Shown piece after piece: positions 43,593-51,918 of a stretch of 64,000 bases of DNA. Numbering within the stretch: the first letter of the stretch is position 1; each line of letters begins with the position of its first letter. Below the pieces are notes generated by a model, which saw only the letters and a program-made list of their open reading frames with translations, ran no database searches and was not told where the DNA came from. The DNA comes from CADEEN01 sp963751775. Its GTDB lineage: Bacteria > Pseudomonadota > Gammaproteobacteria > Burkholderiales > Burkholderiaceae_C. Position numbers and translations under genes: made by a program. The stretch covers positions 1-64,000 of the forward strand of contig CAVVVW010000006.1 of NCBI GenBank assembly GCA_963751775.1. The letters run 5' to 3'.

Positions 43593-45475
43593 TCATCAAG
43601 ATGGCGCGTGTGCGCATCGCCGGCCCGCGCCAGTTGCGCGATGCTGCCTTGCGATTGCTGCAGGACGTTGGTGACCTGCACATCGTCACGCCGCAGGCCC
43701 GCGCGGCGGCGGTCGCGCGCGCCGCCGTGTTCGCGCCACGGCTCGCGCGCAACGCGCGCCGGGTGCTCGACGACGTCGAGGCGGTGCTCGGGGCCGTGCC
43801 CGCCGAGGCCACGCCGGGTTCGCTGCCTGAACCGGCCGTGCCGCTGCCGCTTGCGGCGCGCCGCGTGCATCGGCTGCGCCGCGAACTGGCCGCACTGGCA
43901 CGCGCACGCGCCGCACTGGCCGAAGAACAGGCGGCACTGTTGCAGTACCGCGGCTTCTTCGAAGCCTTCGGCCCCTTGCTCGAGCGCGCACAACGCTGGC
44001 CCGATGCCCGCGCGTCCTTCGTCTTGCTGCGTCCCGGCACCGGAGCGTCGCTGGCACAACTCGAAAGCGGTGTCCGGGCAGCAGCCGGGGCCCAGGTCGA
44101 GATGCATGCCAAACCGCTACCGAGTGGCGAGACCGCGATCCTGGTGCTGGCCGCAGGCCGCGCCGCCGCGAGCGTCGAGGGCCTGCTGACTGCGGCGCGG
44201 CTGGACGAGTTGCCGGTACCCCGCGGGCTGGGCGAGCCCGATCTGTTGCACGCACTGCCCGCGCTGCGGGCACGCCTCGCCCAGATCGACGTCGAGCTGC
44301 AGACGACGGATGCGCGGCGCGCCGGCCTGGTGGCGAACGCGCGCACGGCACTCGAAGCCCTGCAGACGCGACTGCACGACCTGCTGTTGCTGGTCGAAGC
44401 CCAGGCGCAGGTGCGCTGCGGCGAACTGCTGTTCGTGATCGAAGGCTGGTTGCCCGAGCCTGCACTGGCGCCGCTGCGCGAACGCTTCGTGCGCGAGCTC
44501 GGTCCGGAGCTCGTCGTCGCCAAGGTCGGCACCGAGCCCTGGACCCGCGCCGACGCGCCGGTTGCGCTCGTCAACCCCAGGTTGTTCAGGCCCTTCGAGC
44601 TCATCACGCGCGCCTTCCCGTTGCCGCGTTATGGCTCGATCGATCCGACGCCATTCGTCGCCGTGACGTTCCCGATGTTCTTCGGCCTGATGATGGGGGA
44701 CGTCGGCTACGGCTTGCTGCTCGCCGGCCTGGCCGCGGTCGTGTACTGGCGCTCACGCGCCGGCAGCAGCCTGCGCGCGGTGGCTGAGATGGCGCTGGGT
44801 TGTGCCTTGTTCGCGATCGCGTTCGGCGTGCTCTTCGGCGAATTCTTCGGCTCGCTGGGTGCGGCCTGGGGCATGCGGGCGCTGGCCTTCGACCGCGAGA
44901 CATCGCTGGCGCCATTCCTCGCGTTCACCATCGCGCTCGGCGTCGTCCACATCGTGCTCGGTCTGGTGTTCGCCGTCATCGGTGCATGGCGCCAGGGACA
45001 CCGGCGCCAAGCCGTCGGGCGCGGCCTGACGATCGTCATGATCGGCCTCACCACGCTGGCGCTGCTCGCCGCGTTCAAGGTGCTGCCGCCGCGCCTGTTC
45101 ACGCCGGCGGCGATCGCCGTGCTGGTCGCGTTTCCGGTGCTGATCGCCCTCGAAGGCATCATCGCGGTGGTCGAGCTGATGTCCGCCTTCGGCCACATCC
45201 TGTCCTACGCGCGGATCATGGCGCTCGGCACGGCGTCGCTGATGCTCGCGATCATCGCCAACCGGATGGTCGGTGCCCTGGGCAGCGCACTCGTCGGGGT
45301 GGCCTTCGCGCTGCTGTTCCACCTCGTCAACTTCGCGATCGGACTCTTCAGCCCGACGATTCACGCCCTGCGCCTGCACTACGTCGAATTCTTCGGCGAG
45401 TTCTACAGCCCCGGCGGCGCCATCTACACACCGCTCGCCCATTGGCGCCGGACATCGCGCAGCCCCGCCGCATGA
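43589..45475 (+). CDS. A/V-type ATPase subunit I (a subunit)
   Basis: 628 residues. The N-terminal half is a soluble coiled-coil arm; from about residue 350 there are seven to eight membrane segments, starting GSIDPTPFVAVTFPMFFGLMMGDVGYG, a hallmark of subunit I/a. The essential half-channel arginine should lie in LSYARIMALG (Arg in the sixth or seventh segment). It forms the ion half-channels against the K ring. Coupled to subunit H/G by a four-base overlap. Confidence 0.92.
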   Translation: MIIKMARVRIAGPRQLRDAALRLLQDVGDLHIVTPQARAAAVARAAVFAPRLARNARRVLDDVEAVLGAVPAEATPGSLPEPAVPLPLAARRVHRLRRELAALARARAALAEEQAALLQYRGFFEAFGPLLERAQRWPDARASFVLLRPGTGASLAQLESGVRAAAGAQVEMHAKPLPSGETAILVLAAGRAAASVEGLLTAARLDELPVPRGLGEPDLLHALPALRARLAQIDVELQTTDARRAGLVANARTALEALQTRLHDLLLLVEAQAQVRCGELLFVIEGWLPEPALAPLRERFVRELGPELVVAKVGTEPWTRADAPVALVNPRLFRPFELITRAFPLPRYGSIDPTPFVAVTFPMFFGLMMGDVGYGLLLAGLAAVVYWRSRAGSSLRAVAEMALGCALFAIAFGVLFGEFFGSLGAAWGMRALAFDRETSLAPFLAFTIALGVVHIVLGLVFAVIGAWRQGHRRQAVGRGLTIVMIGLTTLALLAAFKVLPPRLFTPAAIAVLVAFPVLIALEGIIAVVELMSAFGHILSYARIMALGTASLMLAIIANRMVGALGSALVGVAFALLFHLVNFAIGLFSPTIHALRLHYVEFFGEFYSPGGAIYTPLAHWRRTSRSPAA

Positions 45476-45566
45476 CGCCGTGCCCGTCCAACTGTCACAC
45501 CCTCCGCAGCTGCCCCCAGCGCAGGACACACCGGGGGATCCTCACACCTGCGCAAGGAGAAACGTC

Positions 45567-45788
45567 ATGGATCTGATCTGGATCGTGTTTGCATCCGCCG
45601 CCGCGGTGGCGGTCACCGGCCTTGCCACCGCGTGGGCCCAAGGGCGCATCGGGCCGGCCATCGCGGCAAGCCTGGCCGAGAAGCCCGAACTCGCGACGAC
45701 GGCAATCATCATGGTGGCGATTCCCGAGACGATGGTCATCCTGGGCTTCGTGGTCGCGGTGATGATCCTGCTGCGCGCCGCCGGCTGA
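45567..45788 (+). CDS. A/V-type ATPase subunit K (c-ring, 8 kDa two-helix form)
   Basis: 73 residues from ATG 45567 with AAGGAG eight bases upstream. One helical hairpin: helix 1 has ATAWAQGRIG (Gln25), the loop is AEKPE, and helix 2 has the ion-carrying glutamate in IPETMVILG (Glu54). The layout matches subunit L of Thermus-type A/V-ATPase (VAQARIG and LPETLVIFG), but without its N-terminal signal peptide. The Gln/Glu-Thr set occurs in both proton and sodium enzymes, so the coupling ion cannot be decided. Confidence 0.92.
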   Translation: MDLIWIVFASAAAVAVTGLATAWAQGRIGPAIAASLAEKPELATTAIIMVAIPETMVILGFVVAVMILLRAAG

Positions 45789-45800
45789 CGGGTTGCAGCG

Positions 45801-46379
45801 ATGTCCGTCGACGCGCTGATCGCGCGGATGACGCAACAAGCGCAGGCACGCACGGCTGCGCTGCGCGCGAGCGCCGACGCCGAGGTCGCCGCGCTGGCCG
45901 CGTCCAGCGCCAATGCCTCGGCACGCAGCATCGAGCAGGAACTGGCCGCGCGCCAGGCGGCACGCGAGAGCGCGTTCGCCGTCGAGCGTGCCGTCGCACA
46001 GCGACGCGCCGCCGCCGGCGTGCTGGCCGCGCAGCATGCCTTCGTCGATCGCGTCCTCGCCCGCGCCGAGGCGCTGACCGATGCGGCCACGACCGACACG
46101 CGCTACCTCGAGAACTTGCCCGGACAGTTGGCTGCAGTCGCGGTCTATCTGGGCGGCAACAAGGCCGCGCTGCACTGCCGGCCGGACCTCGCGGCACGCC
46201 TGGAGCCGCTGCTGAACGATCGGCCATGGTTCGCGCTGGTGCCCGACGACAAGGTGCCGGCGGGCTTCGTCGCGCGCGCCGGCGACGGCAGTTGCACCAT
46301 CGATTGCACGCTGGCGACGCGGCTGAGGGCGCTGCGGCCGCGGCTCGAAGCCAAGCTGCTCGCGCAGGTGCCCCGATGA
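45801..46379 (+). CDS. A/V-type ATPase subunit E
   Basis: 192 residues. The N-terminal half is a single long Ala-rich helix (IARMTQQAQARTAALRAS), the C-terminal half a small alpha/beta head (GSCTIDCTLATRLRALRPRLEAKLL), as in subunit E of the peripheral stalk. It lies 12 bases after subunit K and overlaps subunit C by four bases. Confidence 0.85.
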   Translation: MSVDALIARMTQQAQARTAALRASADAEVAALAASSANASARSIEQELAARQAARESAFAVERAVAQRRAAAGVLAAQHAFVDRVLARAEALTDAATTDTRYLENLPGQLAAVAVYLGGNKAALHCRPDLAARLEPLLNDRPWFALVPDDKVPAGFVARAGDGSCTIDCTLATRLRALRPRLEAKLLAQVPR

Positions 46380-47402
46380 GCATCGACTACGCGCCGCTGG
46401 CCGCCCGCGCGCGCGGGCTGGCGCTGCATCTGTGTTCGCGCGAGCAGCTCGAGCGCTGGGCAGCGCTGCCCGACCCGCCTGCGCTGGGGCACGCAATGGC
46501 GAAGGACGGGTGGCTGGCGACGCCGCTGCCGGCCGGCGCCGGCGCCGGCGACATCGAGCAGGCCGAGCGCCGCACCGCAGCGGGCCTGCTCGGCCGCCTC
46601 GCGCGCTGGGCGGGGCCCGACAACCCGGTGCTCGAGGCGTTCCACGCCGAACAGGATCGACGCAGCCTGCGCGCGCTCGTGCGCGGTGCGGCGCAAGGGG
46701 CGCCGCCCGAGGCACGCCTGGCCGGGCTGCTGTCGACACCGCGACTGCCGGAGGCCGTGCTTGCCGATCTCGCGCAGGCACGCTCACCGCGCGAGGTCGC
46801 GATGCGCCTGTTCGTGCTCGGCGACGCCCATGCCGAGGCCATGGCGGCGCTGACCGCACGTCCACGCGTCGACCTGCTGGACGTCGAACTGGCGTTGACG
46901 CGCGTGCTTGCCGAACGCTGGCGTCTGGCGGCCGCGCGCGGCGACGCCGCATTGCGCGAGGTCCTGCGCACACGCATCGACCTGATGAACGCGCAGGCGG
47001 CACTCGAACTCGCGGCATCGCCGTCCGACTTCGACGCGGCATCGCTGTTCATCGCCGGCGGGCAGGTGCTGGACAGCCAGGCCTACCTGGCTGCCGCCGG
47101 CGCCGGCTCGTCAGGCGGCTGCCGCGGCCGTCCTGGTGCGCGCGTTGGCAGGCACGCCGCTGGCCGGGCTCTTCGCCGACACGCCCGAGGCTCCGGCCCG
47201 GCTCGAAGTGGCCGCGCTGGTGCATGCCATCGCCGTGCTGCGCCGGCGCAGCCGGGTCGAGCCGCTGGGCAGCGCGCCGGCGCAACACTTCCTGGCGCGA
47301 CTCGCCGCCCAGAGCATGGACATCCGGCGCCTGGCCTGGGGCCTCGCGCTGGGGGTGCCCTGCGCCGCCATGCGCGAGCGACTGGTGACGCCATGGAACT
47401 GA
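46376..47402 (+). CDS. A/V-type ATPase subunit C (one frameshift)
   Basis: About 340 residues of an all-helical protein that bridges the rotor to the ring (subunit C/d role). The start ATG 46376 overlaps the subunit E stop. Helical repeats include RRSLRALVRGAAQG and LDVELALTRVLAERWR. Near 47108 the frame changes after YLAAAGAG; the rest (VRQAAAAVLVRALAG, then RLAWGLALGVP) continues to 47402. Assignment rests on operon position and helical content. Confidence 0.75.
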
Positions 47403-47719
47403 GCGTGCGCGTCGTGTGCCGGCCGGAGGTCGCGCCCGGATTCGAGCTCGCCGGGCTGCGCGCCGACACGGCGATCGATGGCGCCAGCGCGCGGCTGCGG
47501 CTTGCGGCATTGGCCGACGACCCGGCGGTCGGCATCGTGCTGCTGGAGGAGCGGCTGCAGCGGGCGCTGCCGGTGGAATTCGCGCAGCGCCTGGAGCGGC
47601 AGCCGCGGCCACTCGTCGCGACGTTTCCGAGTCCGCATTTCGGCGCCGAACAAGCGGCCGAGGAGGCCGTGCTGGAGCTCCTGCGCCGCGCCATCGGCTA
47701 CCGGGTGCGCCTGCCATGA
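47393..47719 (+). CDS. A/V-type ATPase subunit F
   Basis: 108 residues from ATG 47393. It has the Rossmann-like fold of subunit F: FELAGLRADTAIDG at the start, VGIVLLEERL in the middle and PLVATFPSP near the end. It overlaps subunit C by ten bases and subunit A by four. Subunit F binds the D shaft in the rotor and modulates activity. Confidence 0.88.
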   Translation: MELSVRVVCRPEVAPGFELAGLRADTAIDGASARLRLAALADDPAVGIVLLEERLQRALPVEFAQRLERQPRPLVATFPSPHFGAEQAAEEAVLELLRRAIGYRVRLP

Positions 47720-49539
47720 GCGCGCCGGGCCGCTCCCAAGCGCTCATCCCGGAGCGCGCAAGCGCGCAGGATGGTCCAGTGAGCGCGCCGGGCAATCCAG
47801 CGAGCGATGGCCGCATCACCCGCGTCGTGGGCGCCCTCGTCGAGGCCTGTGGCATGCGCGAGGCGCGCCTCAACGAACTCGTGCGGGTCGGCGCGGCGCA
47901 GCTGCAGGGCGAAGTGCTGCGCGTCTCGGGCGATCAAGCCACGCTGCAGGTATTCGACGACACCGGCGGACTGGCGCTGGGCGAGCCGGTGCGCCGCTCC
48001 GGCGGGCCGCTCTTCGCCGAACTCGGCCCCGGCCTGCTCGGCACCGTGTTCGACGGCATCGGCCGCCCGCTGGCGCGCCTGGCCGACGCGACGGGCGACT
48101 TCCTGGCCGCCGGGGTCGAACTGCCGACCCTCGATCGCGCGTGCCGCTACGAGTTCCGGCCCTCGGTCGCGGCGGGCGCCGAGGTCGGGCCGGGCGATGT
48201 GCTCGGTCAGGTGACGGAACGCGGGCTCGTGCACGCCGTGCTGGTGCCGCCCGGCCGACGCGGGCGCTTGCGCGCCGTGCGCGCCGGCGCCTGGCGCGTC
48301 GACGAAACCGTCGCCGAATTCGACGACGGCTCGTTGCTCACGCTGCTGCAGCGCTGGCCGGTGCGCCGGCCACGGCCCGTGGCCGCGCGCCTGTCGTACG
48401 ACCGGCCGTTCATCACCGGGCAGCGCATCTTCGACTTCCTGTTCCCGGTGGCCGAAGGCGGTGTGGTGGCAGTGCCCGGCGGCTTCGGCACCGGCAAGAC
48501 GGTCATCGAGCAGTCGCTGGCCAAGTACGCCGACGCCGACGTCGTGGTCTACGTCGGTTGCGGCGAGCGCGGCAACGAGATGGCCGACGTGCTGGCCGAT
48601 TTCGCCAAGCTCGTCGACCCGCGCCGCGGCACGCCGGCACTCGACCGCACCGTACTGGTCGTGAACACCTCGAACATGCCGGTCGCGGCGCGTGAAGCAT
48701 CGATCTATCTCGGGATGACGATCGCCGAGTACTACCGCGACATGGGCTACCGGGTTGCCGTGATGGCCGATTCGCTGTCGCGCTGGGCCGAGGCGCTGCG
48801 CGAGATCGGCTCGCGTCTGCAGCAGATGCCGGGCGAAGAAGGCTATCCCACCTACCTGGCGAGCCGGCTGGCGAGCCTGCACGAGCGGGCCGGGCGCGTG
48901 CGCTGCGCCGGGCAGCCCGAACGCAACGCTGCGGTCACGCTGATCGGTGCGGTGTCGCCCCCGGGCGGCGACTTCTCGGAGCCCGTGACGCAGGCCTGCA
49001 TGCGCGTGGCCGGCGCGCTGTGGGCGCTCGACGCAGACCTGGCGCACCAGCGCCAGTTTCCGGCGGTCGATTGGCACGCCAGCTACAGCCTGTACGCCGA
49101 CACGGTGCAAGCCTGGTTCGCGCAGGCCGCCGACGCCCGCTGGCCTGCGCTGCGCGCACAGATGTTGGCGCTGCTGCAGCGCGACGCCGAGTTGCGCGAG
49201 GTGGCCGCCATCGTCGGCCCCGAGGCGCTGGAGGATGCCGACCGCGTCACGCTGGCCGGCGCGGCCGCCGTGCGCGAACTCGTGCTCGGCCAGAGCGCCT
49301 TCGACCCCGAAGACGCCTTCTGCGCGCCGGCCAAGACGTTCGCCCTCGCCCATGCCACGCTGGCCCTCGTCGACCGCGCGCGCGCGGCGCTGGCGCACGG
49401 CGTGTCGTATGCCGAGCTCGACCTGATGCCCGCACAGAGCGCCATCGCAGCACTGCGCAGTGCGCCGGCGGCCGAACATGCGCAACGCGCGGCAGACATC
49501 GCCCGCGCACTCGACGCCATCGCGGCGGCAGCGCCATGA
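47716..49539 (+). CDS. A/V-type ATPase catalytic subunit A
   Basis: 607 residues from ATG 47716, overlapping subunit F. Walker A is GGFGTGKTVIE, the glutamate-bearing segment is VGCGERGNEM (catalytic base), and Walker B is VAVMADSLSRWAEALREI. The long non-homologous region typical of A subunits (residues about 120-200) is present, separating it from F-type beta. It hydrolyses or makes ATP in the A3B3 head. Confidence 0.96.
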   Translation: MSAPGRSQALIPERASAQDGPVSAPGNPASDGRITRVVGALVEACGMREARLNELVRVGAAQLQGEVLRVSGDQATLQVFDDTGGLALGEPVRRSGGPLFAELGPGLLGTVFDGIGRPLARLADATGDFLAAGVELPTLDRACRYEFRPSVAAGAEVGPGDVLGQVTERGLVHAVLVPPGRRGRLRAVRAGAWRVDETVAEFDDGSLLTLLQRWPVRRPRPVAARLSYDRPFITGQRIFDFLFPVAEGGVVAVPGGFGTGKTVIEQSLAKYADADVVVYVGCGERGNEMADVLADFAKLVDPRRGTPALDRTVLVVNTSNMPVAAREASIYLGMTIAEYYRDMGYRVAVMADSLSRWAEALREIGSRLQQMPGEEGYPTYLASRLASLHERAGRVRCAGQPERNAAVTLIGAVSPPGGDFSEPVTQACMRVAGALWALDADLAHQRQFPAVDWHASYSLYADTVQAWFAQAADARWPALRAQMLALLQRDAELREVAAIVGPEALEDADRVTLAGAAAVRELVLGQSAFDPEDAFCAPAKTFALAHATLALVDRARAALAHGVSYAELDLMPAQSAIAALRSAPAAEHAQRAADIARALDAIAAAAP

Positions 49540-50939
49540 GCCTGGCGCGCACGTATCACGGTGCCAAGGCGGCCAGCGGGCCGCTGGTCTACGTGGCCGG
49601 CACCCACGGCGCCGCGCTGGGCGAGCAGGTGGTCCTGCGCGCGCCAGGCCAGCCGCCCTGGCGCGGCCAGGTGATCGATGTCGGCAACGAGATCACGGTG
49701 ATCCAGGTCTCGGGCGACACGTTGGACATGGCGGTGGCCGCGCTCGAGATCACGCTCACCGGCCAGCAGGCACTGGCGGTGGTCGGCCGCGACCTGCTGG
49801 GGCGGGCCTTGTCGGGTGCCGGCGAGCCGCTCGATGGCGCGCCGCGGCCGATCGGCGAAGGCCTGCGGTCGTTGTGGGGCGCGCCGATCAACCCGGTGCG
49901 ACGGCTGCCGCCGGCTGACTTCATCGAGACCGGCATCTCGGCGATCGACGGCATGAACACCTTGGTGCGCGGGCAGAAGCTGCCCGTGTTCTCGGGCTCC
50001 GGGCTGCCCGGGCTCGAGCTGGCGGCGGCCATCGTCGAACACGCGCGTGCGCCGCACGGCGAGGCCTTCGCCGTCGTCTTCGCGGCCATCGGCATCACCG
50101 AGCGCGAGACACGCAGCTTTCTCGACCGTTTCGAGGCCACCGGCGCGCTGGCGCGCAGCGTGTTGTACCTGAACCAGGCGCAGGATCCCCCGATCGAGCG
50201 CTTGCTGGCGCCGCGTGCGGCGCTGGCCTGTGCCGAGCACCTGGCGTTCGACCACGGCATGCAGGTGCTGGTCGTGATGGCCGACATCACCCACTACTGC
50301 GAGGCGCTGCGCGAGATCGCGGCCGCGCGCGAAGAGGTTCCCGGTCGCCGCGGCTATCCGGGCTACATGTACACCGACCTGGCAACGATCTTCGAACGCG
50401 CCGGCGTGCTGCGCGACCACCCGGGCTCGGTGACCCAACTGGCCGTGCTGACGATGCCCGAGGACGACATCACCCATCCCATCCCCGACCTCACCGGCTA
50501 CATCACCGAGGGCCAGCTCGTGCTGTCGCGCGAGCTGCACTTGCGCGGCGTGTTTCCGCCGATCGACGTGCTGCCCTCGCTGTCGCGGCTGATGAACGCC
50601 GGCATCGGGCCCGATCGCACGGTCGCCGAGCATCGCCGCTGGGCCGACCAGTTGTATGCCGTGTATGCGCGTGGCCGCGAGGCACGCATGATGGTGGCCA
50701 TCGTCGGCGAGGCCGGTCTCGCGCCGGCCGATCTTCGCGCGCTGCAATTTGCCGAGGCGTTCGAGCGCGAGTTCGTGCACCAGGGCACGCAACGGCGCGG
50801 CATCGCGCAGACGATCGAGCGCGGCTGGCGCTTGCTCGACCGGGCGCCGCCGCAGGACTTGCTGCGCCTGGGCCATGCGCTGCTCGAGGCGCGCGCGCCG
50901 CAGCGCGCGGCGGCGGCGCGCGCTGGAGCCAGCCGATGA
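49536..50939 (+). CDS. A/V-type ATPase regulatory subunit B
   Basis: 467 residues from ATG 49536, overlapping subunit A. It has DFIETGISAIDGMNTLVRGQKLPVFSGSGLPGLEL, where the P-loop is degenerate (SGSGLPGLE, not GxxxxGKT), as in all B subunits. VVMADITHYCEALREI and PGRRGYPGYMYTDLATIFERAG are family marks. It is the non-catalytic partner of A. Confidence 0.95.
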   Translation: MSLARTYHGAKAASGPLVYVAGTHGAALGEQVVLRAPGQPPWRGQVIDVGNEITVIQVSGDTLDMAVAALEITLTGQQALAVVGRDLLGRALSGAGEPLDGAPRPIGEGLRSLWGAPINPVRRLPPADFIETGISAIDGMNTLVRGQKLPVFSGSGLPGLELAAAIVEHARAPHGEAFAVVFAAIGITERETRSFLDRFEATGALARSVLYLNQAQDPPIERLLAPRAALACAEHLAFDHGMQVLVVMADITHYCEALREIAAAREEVPGRRGYPGYMYTDLATIFERAGVLRDHPGSVTQLAVLTMPEDDITHPIPDLTGYITEGQLVLSRELHLRGVFPPIDVLPSLSRLMNAGIGPDRTVAEHRRWADQLYAVYARGREARMMVAIVGEAGLAPADLRALQFAEAFEREFVHQGTQRRGIAQTIERGWRLLDRAPPQDLLRLGHALLEARAPQRAAAARAGASR

Positions 50940-51571
50940 GCAGCGCCGGACCGTTGCGCATCACGCGCTCGAGCCTGATGCGCCTTTCGCGCCGGCTCGA
51001 TCAAGTCGAGAAGGGCGCTGCGCTGCTCGAGAAGCGGCGCGACGCGCTGGTGATTCAGTTGTTTGCCCGCGTGCGCCCGACGCTCGATGCGCGGCGCGTG
51101 ATCGAGCAGCAGGCCGGCCAGGCCTACCGGGCGCTGGCCGATGCGCTGGCGACATCGGGCCGCGGCGATCTCGCCGCGTTCGGCTGGCCGGGCCGCGCAC
51201 TGCACATCCAACGCGTGGACCCGGCACCGGCCGGCAGCGCGGTGCCGGACCGCTTCGCGCGGCCACCGACGCTGGTGCGCGGCGCGGCGGCACGCGCCAT
51301 GGTGCCGGGCCAATTCGACGCCGCGGCGGAGCAGGCGGCGCAGGCGTTCGAGCGGCTGCTCGAAACCCTGCTGGCGACGGCACCGGAGGATTTTGCGATC
51401 CGCCAACTCGGCCGCGACCTCGCGCGCACGGTGCGGCAGGTGAACGTGCTCGAGCAGCGCGTCGCGGTCGACCTGACGCGCGCGCGGGTGCATGTGCGCC
51501 GGACGCTGGACGAGCGCGAACGCGAAGAGGCGATCCGGCTGCGGCGCATCGCTGCAACGGCCCGACGCTGA
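50936..51571 (+). CDS. A/V-type ATPase subunit D (central shaft)
   Basis: 211 residues. The long antiparallel coiled coil starts with TRSSLMRLSRRLDQVEKGAALLEKRRDALV, the conserved opening of subunit D, and ends with the second arm (VRRTLDEREREEAIRLRRI). It overlaps subunit B by four bases and is the last gene of the operon. Confidence 0.93.
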   Translation: MSSAGPLRITRSSLMRLSRRLDQVEKGAALLEKRRDALVIQLFARVRPTLDARRVIEQQAGQAYRALADALATSGRGDLAAFGWPGRALHIQRVDPAPAGSAVPDRFARPPTLVRGAAARAMVPGQFDAAAEQAAQAFERLLETLLATAPEDFAIRQLGRDLARTVRQVNVLEQRVAVDLTRARVHVRRTLDEREREEAIRLRRIAATARR

Positions 51572-51640
51572 CGCCGCGCCGTTCGCGGCCGCTTCGTGGC
51601 CGGGCCGTCGCGCGGCCGGACGCGACCCGGCAACGCCCGC

Positions 51641-51841
51641 TCAGGCGGCGGCGCGGTAGCCCTCGTCGGCCAGGGCCTTGACCAGCGCGTCGCGCGGCGC
51701 CGTGGTCTGCACCGTGACGCGGTGCGTGGCCAGGTCGGCCTGCACCTGGGCGGCGGGGTCCAGGCGCTGCGCGGCGGCGGTCACCGTCTTCACGCAATGG
51801 CCACAGGTCATTTCGGGCAGCTTCAGTTCGATGGGGGTCAC
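51641..51841 (-). CDS. copZ: Small heavy-metal-associated (HMA) copper chaperone
   Basis: 66-residue ferredoxin-like HMA domain with the metal motif MTCGHC near the N-terminus and the usual GYRAAA ending. ATG 51841 has GGAGA eight bases upstream. It is divergent from copA and should deliver Cu(I) to it. The shared 77-base intergenic region contains the CueR box. Confidence 0.88.
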   Translation of the reverse strand: MTPIELKLPEMTCGHCVKTVTAAAQRLDPAAQVQADLATHRVTVQTTAPRDALVKALADEGYRAAA

Positions 51842-51881
51842 GTCGGTTCTCCAGGTTGATGCGGCGACAACGGTTCTATTC

Positions 51882-51912
51882 TTGACCTTGACATGATGGC
51901 AAGGTCTAGAGT
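51882..51912 (+). promoter_or_regulatory. CueR-type copper-responsive promoter of copA
   Basis: The -35 TTGACC (51882-51887) and -10 TAGAGT (51907-51912) are separated by 19 bases, the overlong spacer typical of MerR-family promoters. Within the spacer region is the dyad ACCTTG-N9-CAAGGT (51885-51905), a standard CueR box. Transcription should start at about 51918-51920, which is the copA ATG itself, so the message is predicted to be leaderless. Confidence 0.9.
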
Positions 51913-51918
51913 GTTGTC

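Noticed and set aside
45567..45788. Sodium specificity of the ATPase K ring
   Set aside because: The Gln and Glu-Thr residues also occur in proton-driven Thermus-type enzymes, so the ion cannot be assigned.
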